Shown here one piece after another: positions 50,629-60,892 of a stretch of 64,000 bases of DNA. Numbering within the stretch: the stretch's first letter is position 1; every line of letters begins with the position of its first letter. The stretch lies in the NCBI GenBank assembly GCA_963624975.1, contig CAVFRF010000063.1, positions 1 to 64,000 of the forward strand, read 5' to 3'. The notes beneath the pieces were generated by a model, which was given only the letters and a program-made list of their open reading frames with translations, was not told where the DNA came from and did not search any database. Source of the DNA: CAVLCC01 sp963624975 (GTDB lineage: Bacteria > Actinomycetota > Coriobacteriia > Coriobacteriales > CADBOM01). Made by a program: the position numbers and the translations under genes.

Positions 50629-51702
50629 GTGGCCGGTGAACGCGCGGCTGCGAGTGCTGCCGATTTCGCGAAGCTCATCGAGTGCAATCCCGTTTTGCTG
50701 GCTCCCATGGCGGGCTGGACCGACGTGGTCTACCGTGCCATCTGCAAGCGCATGGGCGCGGGTCTCACCTATACCGAGATGGTGTCGGCGCAGGGCCTCG
50801 AGCACGGCAGCGACAAGACTGCCGAGTACCTTGCGGTGTCCGAAGAAGAGGGCGCTGTGGTGGTACAGCTCTTCGGCAACGACCCTGCGGTGATGGCGCA
50901 TCAGGCGGCGATGCTGTGCGACGAGATGGGCGATGCGCTCGCGGCGATCGACATCAACATGGGCTGCCCCGCCCGCAAGGTCGTGCGCAAGGGCGAGGGT
51001 TCGGCTCTCATGAAAACTCCACAGCTCGCGGCGCAGATCGTGTCGCGCATGGTGGAGGCGTCGCGGGTGCCGGTAACGGCGAAGTTCCGCCGCGGCTATG
51101 CCCGTGGCGACGAGACGGCAGTTGAGTTTGCGCGTCAGATGGAGGCGGCGGGTGCCGCTGCGGTGTGCGTGCATGGCCGCTATGCTGCCGATATGTACCA
51201 TGGGCAGGCCGATTGGGACATCGTGCGCCGGGTGAAGGACGCGGTGAGCGTGCCTGCGATCGCCAGCGGCGACCTCATGAGCGCACGCGCCGTCGTGGAT
51301 TGCCTCGATTCCACGGGAGCCGATGCCGCGATGGTCGCGCGAGGGGCGCAGGGCAACCCGTGGATCTTCGCGCAAACCGCCGAGCTGCTGCAGCTGCGTG
51401 CTGCGGGCGCGGGCGCCGAGGAGCTTGCCGTTTGGCAGCCCGCTCCAATTGCGCTCGAGGAGCGCCTGCACGTGGCCCGCATGCACACGAGGATGCTGGC
51501 CCAGCGCGATCCGCGCACCGTGGTGCACATGCGCAACTACTTCATGCCGTACTTCAAGGGCACGCCTGGTGCCTCGGCTCTGCGGGGCAAGGTCGTCGAA
51601 TGCGTGACCCTCGACGACTTCGAGCGCTTCTTCGACTACATATGGGAGCAGGCGCTCGAGCATGGCTACGCGGCTGCGGCGCGCGACGGCGGCGAGCTGT
51701 AG
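50629..51702 (+). CDS. dusB: tRNA-dihydrouridine synthase
   Basis: A 357-residue FMN enzyme that reduces uridines in the tRNA D-loop. LLAPMAGWTDVVYR, DINMGCPARKV with the catalytic Cys, and the HGR and NPWIF segments are typical of bacterial DusB. It starts at GTG 2 nt after lepA. A short Ala-rich N-terminus precedes the barrel. Confidence 0.93.
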   Translation: MAGERAAASAADFAKLIECNPVLLAPMAGWTDVVYRAICKRMGAGLTYTEMVSAQGLEHGSDKTAEYLAVSEEEGAVVVQLFGNDPAVMAHQAAMLCDEMGDALAAIDINMGCPARKVVRKGEGSALMKTPQLAAQIVSRMVEASRVPVTAKFRRGYARGDETAVEFARQMEAAGAAAVCVHGRYAADMYHGQADWDIVRRVKDAVSVPAIASGDLMSARAVVDCLDSTGADAAMVARGAQGNPWIFAQTAELLQLRAAGAGAEELAVWQPAPIALEERLHVARMHTRMLAQRDPRTVVHMRNYFMPYFKGTPGASALRGKVVECVTLDDFERFFDYIWEQALEHGYAAAARDGGEL

Positions 51703-51791
51703 TGAGTGTCGCGGCTTCGTGCGGATTCGGGCAGGCGTATGCCGCTGAGGGCTGCCGTTGCGACTCTTCTCGGCCTATGCGGAGCATGCCG

Positions 51792-53099
51792 ATGAACAGG
51801 CCGTTCGAAGGACTCTACCTGCATATTCCCTTTTGCGTGAAGCGGTGCGCGTACTGCGACTTTCCCACCAACGCTGTGCCGCGGGATTCGGCTCGCATCG
51901 ACGACTACCTCGAGCAGCTGGTGCTCTCTGTTGAGCTGGCCGGGCGTGCTGGGCTTCTCGATCGTGTTCGCACGATCTACATAGGCGGTGGAACGCCGAG
52001 CTTTGTTGGCGCGGCGCGGCTGCGTCGGCTGCTGGAGACAGTGGGCGAGCGCGTCGACCTTTCGCAGGTTGTGGAGTTCACCATGGAGGCCAACCCCGAT
52101 TCCTTTGACGAGGAGGTCGCTTCGGCGGTGTCGCGGCTGGGGGTCAATCGGTTCTCGATTGGCGTGCAGAGCACCGACGACGACACGTTGCGCCTGCTTG
52201 GTCGCGTGCATAGCGGCGCGCAGGCACTCGAGGCGCTGCGTGTGGCGGGGGAGTACGCCCCCAAAGTTTCCGCCGACATTATCTGCGGGATCATGGGAGT
52301 GCCGCATGAGCCGGGGGAGACGAGCGACTGTGTGGTCTCGGCGATGCGCGCCCGTATGCTGCGCTCGATTGGCGACGTGGTGGCTGCCGGCGTGAACCAT
52401 GTGAGCGTGTATCCGCTCACCATCGAGGAGGGCACGCCGTTCGAGCGTGCGATCGAGGCGGGCGATCTTCCCGATGTCGACGAGGACGAGCAGGCGGCCG
52501 ACATGCTGGCGGCCGCATCCTTTCTTGGCGCAGTCGAGCCGCAGCCATTCAAGCGCTACGAGATTTCCAACTATGCTCTGCCGGGATGCGAGAGCCGGCA
52601 CAACACCAGCTACTGGACGGGGGTACCCTACCTTGGGCTGGGTGCAGGTGCAGCCAGCATGTTCGATGCGGTCGACAGGGACCGGGTGCTGGAAAGCGGA
52701 GCGCTCGCCGCTTGGGGCTGGCGGGGAGATGCCAGAGACGACACGACCTTGCCGGGTTCGCGCACGGCAGATTCGGCATTTCCGGCCGACCCTGCTCTCA
52801 GGGGTGGGCGAACCCGCATCGCGGACTGCTTCGAGGAAAGTCTCACCTGCGCACAAGCCGCTGCCGAGGACTTCATGCTGGCCATGCGTCTTGCTGGCGG
52901 TATAGAGCGCAGCCGACTCGAGGCTCTGCAAAACGCCAATCCCGCGTTGCGAGAAGCCGAACGATCGATCATCCAGAAGGGCCTGGCAGCATGGGCCTGC
53001 AGCAGCGGCCACTCCTCCTCAACCGACTGCCTGGCCCCAACCGAGCGAGGCTGGCTCCTGGGCAACGAGATGTTCGCCACAATCTGGACCGCCGGGTAG
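51792..53099 (+). CDS. hemW: Radical SAM heme chaperone HemW (coproporphyrinogen III oxidase-like)
   Basis: A 435-residue radical SAM protein. The cluster motif CVKRCAYC uses C15, C19 and C22; YIGGGTPS and EANPDSF follow. HemW proteins lack coproporphyrinogen oxidase activity and are thought to insert heme. ATG 51792 was chosen because GGAG lies 7 nt upstream; earlier in-frame ATGs at 51777 and 51786 have worse spacing. A Gly/Asp-rich insert lies in the C-terminal third (about 300-345). It follows dusB by 89 bp. Confidence 0.92.
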   Translation: MNRPFEGLYLHIPFCVKRCAYCDFPTNAVPRDSARIDDYLEQLVLSVELAGRAGLLDRVRTIYIGGGTPSFVGAARLRRLLETVGERVDLSQVVEFTMEANPDSFDEEVASAVSRLGVNRFSIGVQSTDDDTLRLLGRVHSGAQALEALRVAGEYAPKVSADIICGIMGVPHEPGETSDCVVSAMRARMLRSIGDVVAAGVNHVSVYPLTIEEGTPFERAIEAGDLPDVDEDEQAADMLAAASFLGAVEPQPFKRYEISNYALPGCESRHNTSYWTGVPYLGLGAGAASMFDAVDRDRVLESGALAAWGWRGDARDDTTLPGSRTADSAFPADPALRGGRTRIADCFEESLTCAQAAAEDFMLAMRLAGGIERSRLEALQNANPALREAERSIIQKGLAAWACSSGHSSSTDCLAPTERGWLLGNEMFATIWTAG

Positions 53100-53119
53100 C
53101 CATTTGCAGGTGCGGCAAG

Positions 53120-54547
53120 CTACAGGCAAGCAGTGAGGCGCCCGTCTTCGCGCACGCCGTCGATCGTTGCGTCCACGAAACTGCCCTCGGCCTGAGGGGT
53201 CGGCAGCACCACCTCGTGATAGCTCTGCGCCATGCCGAGCGTGGGGGTCATCATGAGCAGGCGCTCCCGACGGCCGATTCTTGCGAGCGAGTCGGCGTGG
53301 CGCATCTCGTCGGAGAGGTCGCGCATCGCACGGGCTCGCTGCGCTGCAACTTCGGGCGGAATCTGGCCGTCCATCTCGGCGGCGGGCGTGCCTTCGCGGC
53401 GCGAGTACCGAAACACGTGCATCTTGGAAAAGCCCATCGAGCGGCAGAAGTCCAGTGACTGCGCGAAATCCTCGTCGGACTCCTGCGGGAATCCCACGAT
53501 CACGTCGGTGGTGAGCGACAGCTCCGGGCACGCGTCGCGAACGAGCGCGATGCGCTGGACGAACTCGTCCGAGTCGTAGAGCCTGTGCATGGCGGCGAGC
53601 GTGCGGTCGCAGCCCGATTGCAGCGGCACGTGCAGATGAGCGCAGATGCGCTGTGGATTTGCGCCCATGACCTGCGCAAGCTCGGCATTGATGTGCGGCG
53701 GCTCGATGGAGGAGATGCGCACGCGTCCGATTGGCGTGCGCATGAGCGCTTCGAGAAGCTGTGGCAACCGTGCGCCATGGTCGTTGAAGCAGCCGAGATT
53801 CACGCCGGTGAGCACCACCTCGCCCACGCCTGCTGCGTGAGCGCTCTCGACCTGTGCAACAACCGCGGCAATCGAGAGGCTCGTCACCGGGCCACGCGCC
53901 ACGTGCACGATGCAATAGGTGCACGCGTTGTTGCAGCCGTCTTGGATCTTGATGTCCATGCGGGTCTTGAATCCCGAGGTAGCTCGAAGCTTCACGGCAT
54001 CGGGGGACTGGGCGACAAACACCTCGGTTGCGGGGGGCTTCTCCAACGCTGTCGGAGTCGCCATTGCCATATTCGCTCCCGGTGCAGCATCCGCCCTCGG
54101 TGCCGACACACCCGCGGCTTCTGCCAGCATATTCACGGCGACTTGCGATGCCTTGAGCCGCGAAGGTTCCACGACCACGCGTTCGCTCAGAGCCGCCAGA
54201 TCGTCGGCATGCATCGCAGCCGCGCAGCCCGTTACCACCACGGGGCAGCTGCTCTCTCGCAGCAGCTTGCGTATCGCCTTGCGGGTCTTGGCATCGGCCT
54301 CGGCCGTAACCGTGCACGTGTTCACGATCGCCACATCAGCATCGCCGGCATCCCGCCTCACCCCACCTGCGGCCATGCAAGAGGCCGCCATGGTGTCGGA
54401 CTCGGCCCGGTTGACCTTGCATCCAAGGTTGAGCACGTGGAACCCCGGTGCCGGCGTGCCGCAGCTCAGTATTGCACCGCCGTCAGTGCCTTCGCCACAA
54501 CCCGGCACCGCGCTCGCGTCCTCGCAATCCCGCTTGCCGTCAACCAT
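53120..54547 (-). CDS. mtaB: tRNA t6A37 methylthiotransferase
   Basis: A 475-residue radical SAM methylthiotransferase. The N-terminal UPF0004 domain has NLGCKVNRAESD and NTCTVT; the radical SAM motif is CNNACTYC. Of the MiaB/MtaB/RimO group it best fits MtaB, which makes ms2t6A in tRNA. An Ala/Pro-rich insert of about 40 residues separates the two domains, and 35 residues precede the usual N-terminus. The ATG abuts the dnaJ stop (TAGATG), so the gene is the last of hrcA-dnaJ-mtaB. Confidence 0.92.
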   Translation of the reverse strand: MVDGKRDCEDASAVPGCGEGTDGGAILSCGTPAPGFHVLNLGCKVNRAESDTMAASCMAAGGVRRDAGDADVAIVNTCTVTAEADAKTRKAIRKLLRESSCPVVVTGCAAAMHADDLAALSERVVVEPSRLKASQVAVNMLAEAAGVSAPRADAAPGANMAMATPTALEKPPATEVFVAQSPDAVKLRATSGFKTRMDIKIQDGCNNACTYCIVHVARGPVTSLSIAAVVAQVESAHAAGVGEVVLTGVNLGCFNDHGARLPQLLEALMRTPIGRVRISSIEPPHINAELAQVMGANPQRICAHLHVPLQSGCDRTLAAMHRLYDSDEFVQRIALVRDACPELSLTTDVIVGFPQESDEDFAQSLDFCRSMGFSKMHVFRYSRREGTPAAEMDGQIPPEVAAQRARAMRDLSDEMRHADSLARIGRRERLLMMTPTLGMAQSYHEVVLPTPQAEGSFVDATIDGVREDGRLTACL

Positions 54548-55684
54548 CTACGACAGAGCGTCCTTTATCTTCTGGAAGCGGCCCTTTTCGCCGTCGTAGT
54601 CTTCTCCGAAAACGTCGGCCGCACGTTCGAGCGCAGAGCGCTCTTCCTTCGAGAGCTTCTTGGGCACGTCCACCCAGATGTGCGCGTACATGTCGCCACG
54701 GGCATCGCTGTTGTAGCGGGGCATGCCCATGTTCTTTACTCGAATCACGTCTTCGTTCTGCGTGCCGGCGGGAATCTTGATCTCCACGTCTTCGTCGGGC
54801 ATGATGCCCTCGATTTCCACCGTTGCGCCCAGTGCAGCCTGGAACATCGAGATGTTGACCCTGGTGTGCAGGTTGTCGCCATCGCGCTGGAAGAAGTCGT
54901 TGTCGTCCACGTGGACCTTCACGATGAGGTCGCCCGTGGAGTCGCCGCGCACGCCGGCTTCGCCCTTGCCCGATATCTTGACCTGCTGGCCCTCGCGGAT
55001 GCCCTTCGGCACCTCCACGGTAACCTGCTCTCGCTGCGGGGAACGGCCCTCGCCGTCGCATTCGGGGCAGGGGTTGGTGACCTTCTTGCCCACGCCGCCG
55101 CAGTCGGGGCACGTGCTCTGCGTCTGCATGGCGCCCAGCATGGTGCGCTGCACCGTCACCACCACGCCGCGTCCGCCGCATCTGTCGCAGGTCTCGACCT
55201 GGCCACCCTCGGCCGTGCCCGATCCACCGCACGTCTCGCACGGAGCCAGCCTCTCGTAGGAGACCTCCTTGGTCACGCCGGTAGCGACCTCCTCCAGCGT
55301 AAGGTGCAGCCCGATCGCCATGTTGCGGCCCGCTGTGCGTGCACGCGCGCCCGCGCCGCCGCCCATGCCGCCGCCGAAGATGGTGTCGAAGATGTCGCCC
55401 ATTCCGCCGAAGCCGCCGCCGAAGATGTCGGAGAAGTCGACTCCCGCGCCGCCTCCGAATCCGCCGGGCCCGTCCACCGTGCCGAAGCGGTCGTACTGCG
55501 CGCGCTTCTTCTCGTCGGACAGCACCGCGTAGGCCTCGTTGAGCTTCTTGAACTCCTCCTCTGCGTCGGGGGAGTCGTTCACGTCGGGGTGAACCTTGCG
55601 CGCCTTGCGGTAGAAAGCCTTCTTGATGTCGGACTGCGAGGCGTCTTTGTCTACGCCCAGCAGCTCATAATAGTCTGCTGCCAA
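54548..55684 (-). CDS. dnaJ: Chaperone DnaJ
   Basis: A 378-residue DnaJ with J-domain ([15 protein letters not shown] in KVHPDVN), Gly/Phe-rich linker, four CxxCxGxG-type zinc motifs ([32 protein letters not shown]) and the C-terminal substrate domains. TTG at 55682-55684 is the likely start, giving MAADYYELL after AGGAG; 24 upstream in-frame codons belong to hrcA's end. It works with DnaK and GrpE, which are not in this window. Regulation is by HrcA through the CIRCE element ahead of hrcA. Confidence 0.95.
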   Translation of the reverse strand: MAADYYELLGVDKDASQSDIKKAFYRKARKVHPDVNDSPDAEEEFKKLNEAYAVLSDEKKRAQYDRFGTVDGPGGFGGGAGVDFSDIFGGGFGGMGDIFDTIFGGGMGGGAGARARTAGRNMAIGLHLTLEEVATGVTKEVSYERLAPCETCGGSGTAEGGQVETCDRCGGRGVVVTVQRTMLGAMQTQSTCPDCGGVGKKVTNPCPECDGEGRSPQREQVTVEVPKGIREGQQVKISGKGEAGVRGDSTGDLIVKVHVDDNDFFQRDGDNLHTRVNISMFQAALGATVEIEGIMPDEDVEIKIPAGTQNEDVIRVKNMGMPRYNSDARGDMYAHIWVDVPKKLSKEERSALERAADVFGEDYDGEKGRFQKIKDALS

Positions 55685-55697
55685 CTCTGCTGTTCTC

Positions 55698-56783
55698 CTA
55701 TTGTTCTTTGCCCTTGATGTTGTCGTCCAGATAGCCCGATGCCGAACGCACCGCATCGATGATCTTGCCGTAGTCCATGCGCGTCGGACCCACGATGGCG
55801 ATGGTGCCCTTGCGGTCGTCGGAGCCGTAGCTCGAGGCTACCACCGAGATGTTGCCCAGGCTCTCGTCGTTGTTCTCGTGCCCGATGCGCACGTCCAGCC
55901 CCTTCATCGACACGAAGTCGCCCAGCAGCCTGAACATGGTGAGGTCGTCGTCGAGCAGGCGTGCAAAGCCCATGGCCAGCGACATCTTCTGCATCTCGGG
56001 TTGCGAGAAGAGGTTCTCCACGCCGTTGAAATGCAGCTGAGTGCACTCCTCGTCGAAGAGCTTGTCGTCGATGGCCTCCACGATCTTCTGAAGGTCCTTC
56101 TTCGAAGACGCGTCGCCCAAGATCGGCTGCTTGCCGTGGCCGTGCTTCGCTCCAGTGCTGCTGTCGTCTGCGTCGTCCTCGTCTTTGGCCAGCGGGTCGA
56201 ACGAGCCCTTGATCTCGAACTCCTTGTTGACCATGGCCTCCAGCACGCATACCTCTTCGGCGCTGCGCGGCTCGTCAAGCTCCACCACGGTGTTGAGCAC
56301 GCGGCCGTCCTTGATTACCAGCACTGCGATCACGTGCGTGCTGTCGATGCGCACCAGCGAGATCTGCCTGAGCGAGATCTTGGTAACGCGCGGCGCCATC
56401 ACCACGGCAAGGCAGTCGGTAAAGCGGTTGAGCGCCCTGCTGGTTTCCTTGAGAAGGTCGTCCAGCTCGTCGGCGGAATCCTTCAGCTCCTCTGCGATGG
56501 AATCGTCGGCCTGCTTCTGCTCCTCGTCTTCCTCGGCGATGTTGGACAGCAGCTCGTCGACGAATGACCTGTACCCGGTGTCGGTGGGCACCCTGCCCGA
56601 AGACACGTGCGGCGACACCACATAGCCGTCTTCCTCCAGCACGTACAGCTCGTTGCGCACCGTAGCCGAGCTTACGCCCAGGCCGTGCTTGCCCACTATC
56701 GCCCGCGAGCTAACAGGCGAGGCCGTGGAGATGTACTCCTCTATGAGCGCGTTGAGCACTTTCCTGCGTCTGTCGCTCAGCAT
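55698..56783 (-). CDS. hrcA: Heat-inducible transcription repressor HrcA
   Basis: A 361-residue repressor with the N-terminal winged helix ([31 protein letters not shown]) and the long GAF-like C-terminal domain. A poorly conserved, acidic and His-containing insert (about 205-240) interrupts the C-terminal domain. The ATG follows AGAGGAGG. It represses its own operon through the CIRCE at 56842-56868 and probably groESL/dnaK elsewhere. Confidence 0.94.
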   Translation of the reverse strand: MLSDRRRKVLNALIEEYISTASPVSSRAIVGKHGLGVSSATVRNELYVLEEDGYVVSPHVSSGRVPTDTGYRSFVDELLSNIAEEDEEQKQADDSIAEELKDSADELDDLLKETSRALNRFTDCLAVVMAPRVTKISLRQISLVRIDSTHVIAVLVIKDGRVLNTVVELDEPRSAEEVCVLEAMVNKEFEIKGSFDPLAKDEDDADDSSTGAKHGHGKQPILGDASSKKDLQKIVEAIDDKLFDEECTQLHFNGVENLFSQPEMQKMSLAMGFARLLDDDLTMFRLLGDFVSMKGLDVRIGHENNDESLGNISVVASSYGSDDRKGTIAIVGPTRMDYGKIIDAVRSASGYLDDNIKGKEQ

Positions 56784-56841
56784 CGGCGGCCTCCTCTCGC
56801 TCGCGTTTCCATGGGCTTGCAACTTGCTCTAACCTGTGAGT

Positions 56842-56868
56842 TTAGCAGTTTGAGCATGAGAGTGCTAA
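56842..56868 (-). promoter_or_regulatory. CIRCE operator of the hrcA-dnaJ operon
   Basis: ttagcagtt (56842-56850), nine bases, then gagtgctaa (56860-56868). The second half is the exact CIRCE consensus; the first differs from TTAGCACTC at two positions. It lies 59 bp before hrcA, as expected for autoregulation by HrcA. Confidence 0.85.
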
Positions 56869-57033
56869 ACAAACCCGCCGCAAATCCGCTATTTGCTCCA
56901 CGTAATTTGGCACAGGATGTGCAAGCCGCGATGTCGGATGCCCCATGCGTCTGCGGCGGGATGCAAACTCGTCGTGTATAGTACGAGGTAGCGGCTGAAT
57001 GCAGGCAGCTCGCAAGATCGCGGAGGAGGACTT

Positions 57034-58029
57034 TTGGCAGGCAGCACGGAGACGATAGCGATAAAGGCGCCCTACGGATTCGACATGAGGGCGCTGGTCG
57101 GGCCCGAGGATCGCAATCTCAGGCTCATCGAGTCGAAGTTCGATTCGAAGGTCACGGTGCGCGGCGATACCATCACGGTGACGGGCGACCCCGTCGAGGT
57201 GCAGGTGCTCGAATCTCTCTTCTCCGATTGCATGAAGGCCGTGGCCAAAGACGGCGAGCTTTCCGAGGCTTTCGTCAAGCACGCGATCGAGCTGGTGCGC
57301 ACCGGCGAGTTCGCCCCGTCGGCTCTGCGCGACGACATCCTGCTCACCTACCGCGGCAAGGCTGTGCGTCCCAAGACCGCAGGCCAGAAGCGATACGCCG
57401 ACGCGATTCGCTCCAACGTCGTGACCTTCGGCATCGGCCCTGCGGGTACCGGCAAGACCTACCTTGCGATGGCGATGGCCGTGGCCGCGCTCAAGCGCAA
57501 GGAAATCAGCCGCATCATCCTCACGCGTCCGGTGGTGGAGGCAGGTGAGTCGCTGGGCTACCTGCCAGGCACCCTCAACGACAAGGTCGACCCCTACGTG
57601 CGGCCGCTCTACGACGCGCTGTTCGACATGGTCGACAGCGAGCATGCCAACGAGATGCTGGAGCTTCGAACCATCGAAATCGCGCCGCTCGCGTACATGC
57701 GCGGACGCACGCTCAACGACAGCTTCATCATCCTAGACGAGGCGCAAAACACCACGCCGCAGCAGATGAAGATGTTTCTCACCAGGCTTGGGTTCAACTC
57801 CAAGATGGTGGTGACCGGCGACGTTACGCAGCTCGACCTTCCACGTGGAAAGTCTGGGCTCATCTCGGTTCGCTCGATTCTGCAGGGCATCGAGGACATC
57901 GCGTTTTGCGACCTCAGCGCCGCCGACGTGGTGCGCCACTCGCTGGTGCAGAAGATTGTGAACGCCTACGACGAGGCCTTCGCGAAGTCCGCTCAGGGCG
58001 AGGCAGCCGCAGAGCCACGTTGCAGATAG
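57034..58029 (+). CDS. phoH: PhoH family ATPase
   Basis: A 331-residue PhoH-like protein. The N-terminal RNA-binding-like region (KVTVRGDTITVTG) is followed by a P-loop GPAGTGKTYLA and FIILDEAQNTTPQQ. It is thought to act in RNA metabolism with YbeY. It starts at TTG with GGAGGAGG directly upstream. It heads the conserved phoH-ybeY-dgkA-era-recO operon and is divergent from hrcA; TATAGT at 56977-56982 may be its -10. Confidence 0.94.
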   Translation: MAGSTETIAIKAPYGFDMRALVGPEDRNLRLIESKFDSKVTVRGDTITVTGDPVEVQVLESLFSDCMKAVAKDGELSEAFVKHAIELVRTGEFAPSALRDDILLTYRGKAVRPKTAGQKRYADAIRSNVVTFGIGPAGTGKTYLAMAMAVAALKRKEISRIILTRPVVEAGESLGYLPGTLNDKVDPYVRPLYDALFDMVDSEHANEMLELRTIEIAPLAYMRGRTLNDSFIILDEAQNTTPQQMKMFLTRLGFNSKMVVTGDVTQLDLPRGKSGLISVRSILQGIEDIAFCDLSAADVVRHSLVQKIVNAYDEAFAKSAQGEAAAEPRCR

Positions 58030-58037
58030 GAGCAGCA

Positions 58038-58538
58038 ATGCCGTACAACGTAGACATGAGCATCGACCCCGAGCTTGCCGACTTCGCGCGAGAGCGCATC
58101 GCCGCCGAGTGCGAGTGGGCCGCGGACGAAGAGGCGCTTTGCAGCCACATCGCGCAGCTGGTCGAGTTCGCGCTCGACCACATGCAGGTAACCGGCGATA
58201 TCGAGGTGTCGGTGTCGCTCGTGACCACCGACCGCATCCACGAGCTGAACCGTGAGCATCGCGGCATCGATTCTCCCACCGACGTGCTGTCGTTCCCATG
58301 CGACGACCCTGGCGAGATGCAGGGTCAGCTCTGCGAGCTTGGCGACATCGTGTTCGCGCCCGAGGTGGCGTTCGAGCAATCGCACGAATACGGCAACACC
58401 TACGTGCAGGAAATGGACCTGCTGGTTATCCACAGCGTGTTGCACCTCCTGGGCTACGACCACATCGAAGACGACGATGCCGAGAAGATGGAAGCCAAGG
58501 AGCGCGAGATTCGCACAGCCTGGGAGGCGAACAGGTAA
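58038..58538 (+). CDS. ybeY: Endoribonuclease YbeY
   Basis: A 166-residue zinc metalloprotein for rRNA maturation and ribosome quality control. The signature HSVLHLLGYDH carries the three zinc-binding His residues; NREHRGIDSPTDVLSFP is also conserved. It is 8 nt after phoH with AGGAG before ATG and overlaps dgkA by one base (TAATG). Confidence 0.95.
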   Translation: MPYNVDMSIDPELADFARERIAAECEWAADEEALCSHIAQLVEFALDHMQVTGDIEVSVSLVTTDRIHELNREHRGIDSPTDVLSFPCDDPGEMQGQLCELGDIVFAPEVAFEQSHEYGNTYVQEMDLLVIHSVLHLLGYDHIEDDDAEKMEAKEREIRTAWEANR

Positions 58539-59002
58539 TGCAAGGGCTAAGCGAAATGCCGGCAAAAGAGCGGGCAGCCCAGCAGTCCGAAGCCCGGCCG
58601 GCGGCCGAGGCCTCAGCCCAGGCCGAACCCAAGACGACGGAGGACATCCCCCGCAGCGTCACGCATTCGTTCGGCTACGCGCTCCATGGCATCGCCCACT
58701 CTGCGGCCACCGAACGCAACCTCAAGATCCACATCGTGGCGGCGGTGCTGGCGCTCGTCGCATGCGCGGTGCTGCGCTGCACTCCCTCCGAATGGGCCAT
58801 CGTGATCGTGATGGTGGCCCTCGTGATTTCGGCCGAGCTTTTCAACACCGCCATCGAGGCCGTCGTCGACCTTGCATCCTACCAGCTCCACCCGCTTGCC
58901 AAGAAGGCCAAGGACTGCGCGGCCGGAGCCGTGCTGGTTCTGGCGATGGCTGCCGTGGTCGTGGGACTTATCGTCTACATCGGGGCGTGGATGAGGCTGT
59001 AG
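58538..59002 (+). CDS. dgkA: Diacylglycerol/undecaprenol kinase
   Basis: A 154-residue membrane kinase with three helices. The catalytic SAELFNTAIEAVVDL helix and SFGYALHGI N-terminal element match the DgkA/UdpK family. In Gram-positive bacteria it usually phosphorylates undecaprenol for lipid-carrier recycling. About 40 Ala/Glu-rich residues precede the core. The 68 bp to era contain no gene; cdd, often present here, is absent. Confidence 0.9.
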   Translation: MQGLSEMPAKERAAQQSEARPAAEASAQAEPKTTEDIPRSVTHSFGYALHGIAHSAATERNLKIHIVAAVLALVACAVLRCTPSEWAIVIVMVALVISAELFNTAIEAVVDLASYQLHPLAKKAKDCAAGAVLVLAMAAVVVGLIVYIGAWMRL

Positions 59003-59070
59003 CACCAAGGTTCGACCGCCAACGTGCAACGCGCCTCGCAAGGCGCCAAATCTGCAATTCAGGAGAAAAG

Positions 59071-60063
59071 ATGACTTCCAGGCAAGACGATTCCAACAAC
59101 ATCGACGGCGAGGCGGGATCCGCCGCGCTCGAACCCGACTCCGCGTCCGGCACCTCCGACTCCGCCGTTTTCCGCAGCGGCTTCGTGGCTCTGGCCGGTC
59201 GCCCCAACGCGGGCAAGTCCACGCTGCTCAACGCCGTGATGGGCGAGAAGTTCGCCATCACCTCCAACGTTCCGCAAACCACGAGGCACAGGCTCCGCGC
59301 GATCTACGATGCCGACGACGTGCAGATGATCCTGGTCGACACCCCGGGCATCCACAAGCCGCACGACTCGCTTGGCGAAGAGCTCAACTACTCCGCCATC
59401 CAGGGCATCACCGACGTGGACGTGGTGGCTTTCCTGCTCGATGCCAGCAAGCCCGTGGGCAAGGGCGACATCTTCGTACTCAAGCAGCTTGCGCAGGCCA
59501 AGGGAGCCGCCAAGGTGCTGGTTGTAAACAAAGCCGACCTCGTGTCGCAGGAAGAATGCGAGCTGCAGGTCGTGCGGGCGAGCCGCCATCTCAAGTTCGA
59601 CGACGTGGTGGTGTGCTCGGCGCTCAAGGGTTTCAACGTGGACGGATTCGTGCAGACGGTCAAGCAGATGCTGCCCGAAGGCCCGCGCTGGTTTCCCGAG
59701 GGCATGGAGACCGACCAGCCCATCGAGGTCATCGTGGCGGAGTTCGTGCGCGAGAAGATCCTGCGCAGCTCCTACGACGAGGTGCCGCATGCAGTGGGCG
59801 TGATGGTCGACGAGATGAGCTACCACGAGAAGAGCGACCTGTACCGCATCTTCGCCACTGTGTACGTGGAGCGAGAGTCGCAGAAGGGCATCATCATCGG
59901 CAACAAGGGCGCCAACATCAAGAAAGTGGGAACCGCCGCCCGCAAGGACCTCGAGCATTTCCTGGGGTCCAAGTGCTTCCTCGACCTCAACGTCAAGGTC
60001 AAGCGCAACTGGCGCCGCGATGCCGCCCAGATCCGCCGCTTCGGCTACGGGGAGGGTCTGTAG
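59071..60063 (+). CDS. era: GTPase Era
   Basis: A 330-residue GTPase with GRPNAGKST (G1), DTPGIH (G3), NKADL (G4) and a C-terminal KH domain (GIIIGNKGANIKKVG) that binds 16S rRNA near its 3' end for 30S assembly. About 30 acidic Ser/Asp residues are added at the N-terminus. The ATG follows AGGAGAAAAG. recO starts 1 nt after its stop. Confidence 0.96.
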   Translation: MTSRQDDSNNIDGEAGSAALEPDSASGTSDSAVFRSGFVALAGRPNAGKSTLLNAVMGEKFAITSNVPQTTRHRLRAIYDADDVQMILVDTPGIHKPHDSLGEELNYSAIQGITDVDVVAFLLDASKPVGKGDIFVLKQLAQAKGAAKVLVVNKADLVSQEECELQVVRASRHLKFDDVVVCSALKGFNVDGFVQTVKQMLPEGPRWFPEGMETDQPIEVIVAEFVREKILRSSYDEVPHAVGVMVDEMSYHEKSDLYRIFATVYVERESQKGIIIGNKGANIKKVGTAARKDLEHFLGSKCFLDLNVKVKRNWRRDAAQIRRFGYGEGL

Positions 60064-60064
60064 C

Positions 60065-60892
60065 GTGCCCTCCTACAAGGCCAGGGCGGTGGTCCTCAAA
60101 AAGACCAAGCTCAAGGAGAAGGACCTCATCCTCACCATGCTGTCCGACACGGGCGAGCAGATTCGCGCCGTGGCCAAGGGCGCGCAGAAGCCCGGCGGGT
60201 CGTTCGCGGCGCGGCTCGAGGTGTTCTCGGTGGTCGACCTCATGCTCTACACGGGCAAGAGCCTCGACACCATCACCGACGCGCGCACGGTCGAGACCAA
60301 CGAGGCATGCAGGTCCGACATCACCCGCCTGTCGTACGGGGCGGTCATGGCGGAGCTGGTGGAGAAGACCGCGCTGGAAGGGCAGGAGATGCCTGTCGCG
60401 TTTCCGCTCACGTGCACCGCGCTGGGGTCGCTGGGCAGGGTCGGCGAGGAGACGCTGCCGTTCGTTGCATCGGCGTTTCTCATCAAGCTGTTGGCCTACC
60501 AGGGCTTCAAGCCCTCGTTCGACGACTGCACGCATTGCGGACGCGTCCGCGCTGACGATTCGGCGGGTTCCGGCATCTTCTCCATATCTGCCGGTGGATG
60601 GGTGTGCGGAGAGTGCGCGCAGGCATCGGGCCTGGCACCCGACGAGATGCTATCCGACCAGGTGGTGAGCTGGGCGAGGTCGCTCATGTCGATGCGCTTC
60701 TCGCAGATAGAGGAGCTGTTCGTCCAAGGCGCTGTCGAAGGCGAAGCCGCCATCGACGGCGGGCCGGCAGGTACGACTGCGGCACTCGGAGCGCTTGGCG
60801 GAGGCCTGCTATCGTTTTGCGAGCGATGGATCGGGGTTCACCTGGGCCTTCGGATGAAGACGATGTCCTACCTCTCGAGGCTGCATATCTAG
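60065..60892 (+). CDS. recO: DNA repair protein RecO
   Basis: A 275-residue RecO. The N-terminal OB fold ([24 protein letters not shown]) and the zinc-finger-like CTHCG / CGEC pair are recognised. It loads RecA with RecR at gaps. It starts at GTG one base after era and ends overlapping the stop codon of the convergent XRE regulator. Confidence 0.92.
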   Translation: MPSYKARAVVLKKTKLKEKDLILTMLSDTGEQIRAVAKGAQKPGGSFAARLEVFSVVDLMLYTGKSLDTITDARTVETNEACRSDITRLSYGAVMAELVEKTALEGQEMPVAFPLTCTALGSLGRVGEETLPFVASAFLIKLLAYQGFKPSFDDCTHCGRVRADDSAGSGIFSISAGGWVCGECAQASGLAPDEMLSDQVVSWARSLMSMRFSQIEELFVQGAVEGEAAIDGGPAGTTAALGALGGGLLSFCERWIGVHLGLRMKTMSYLSRLHI

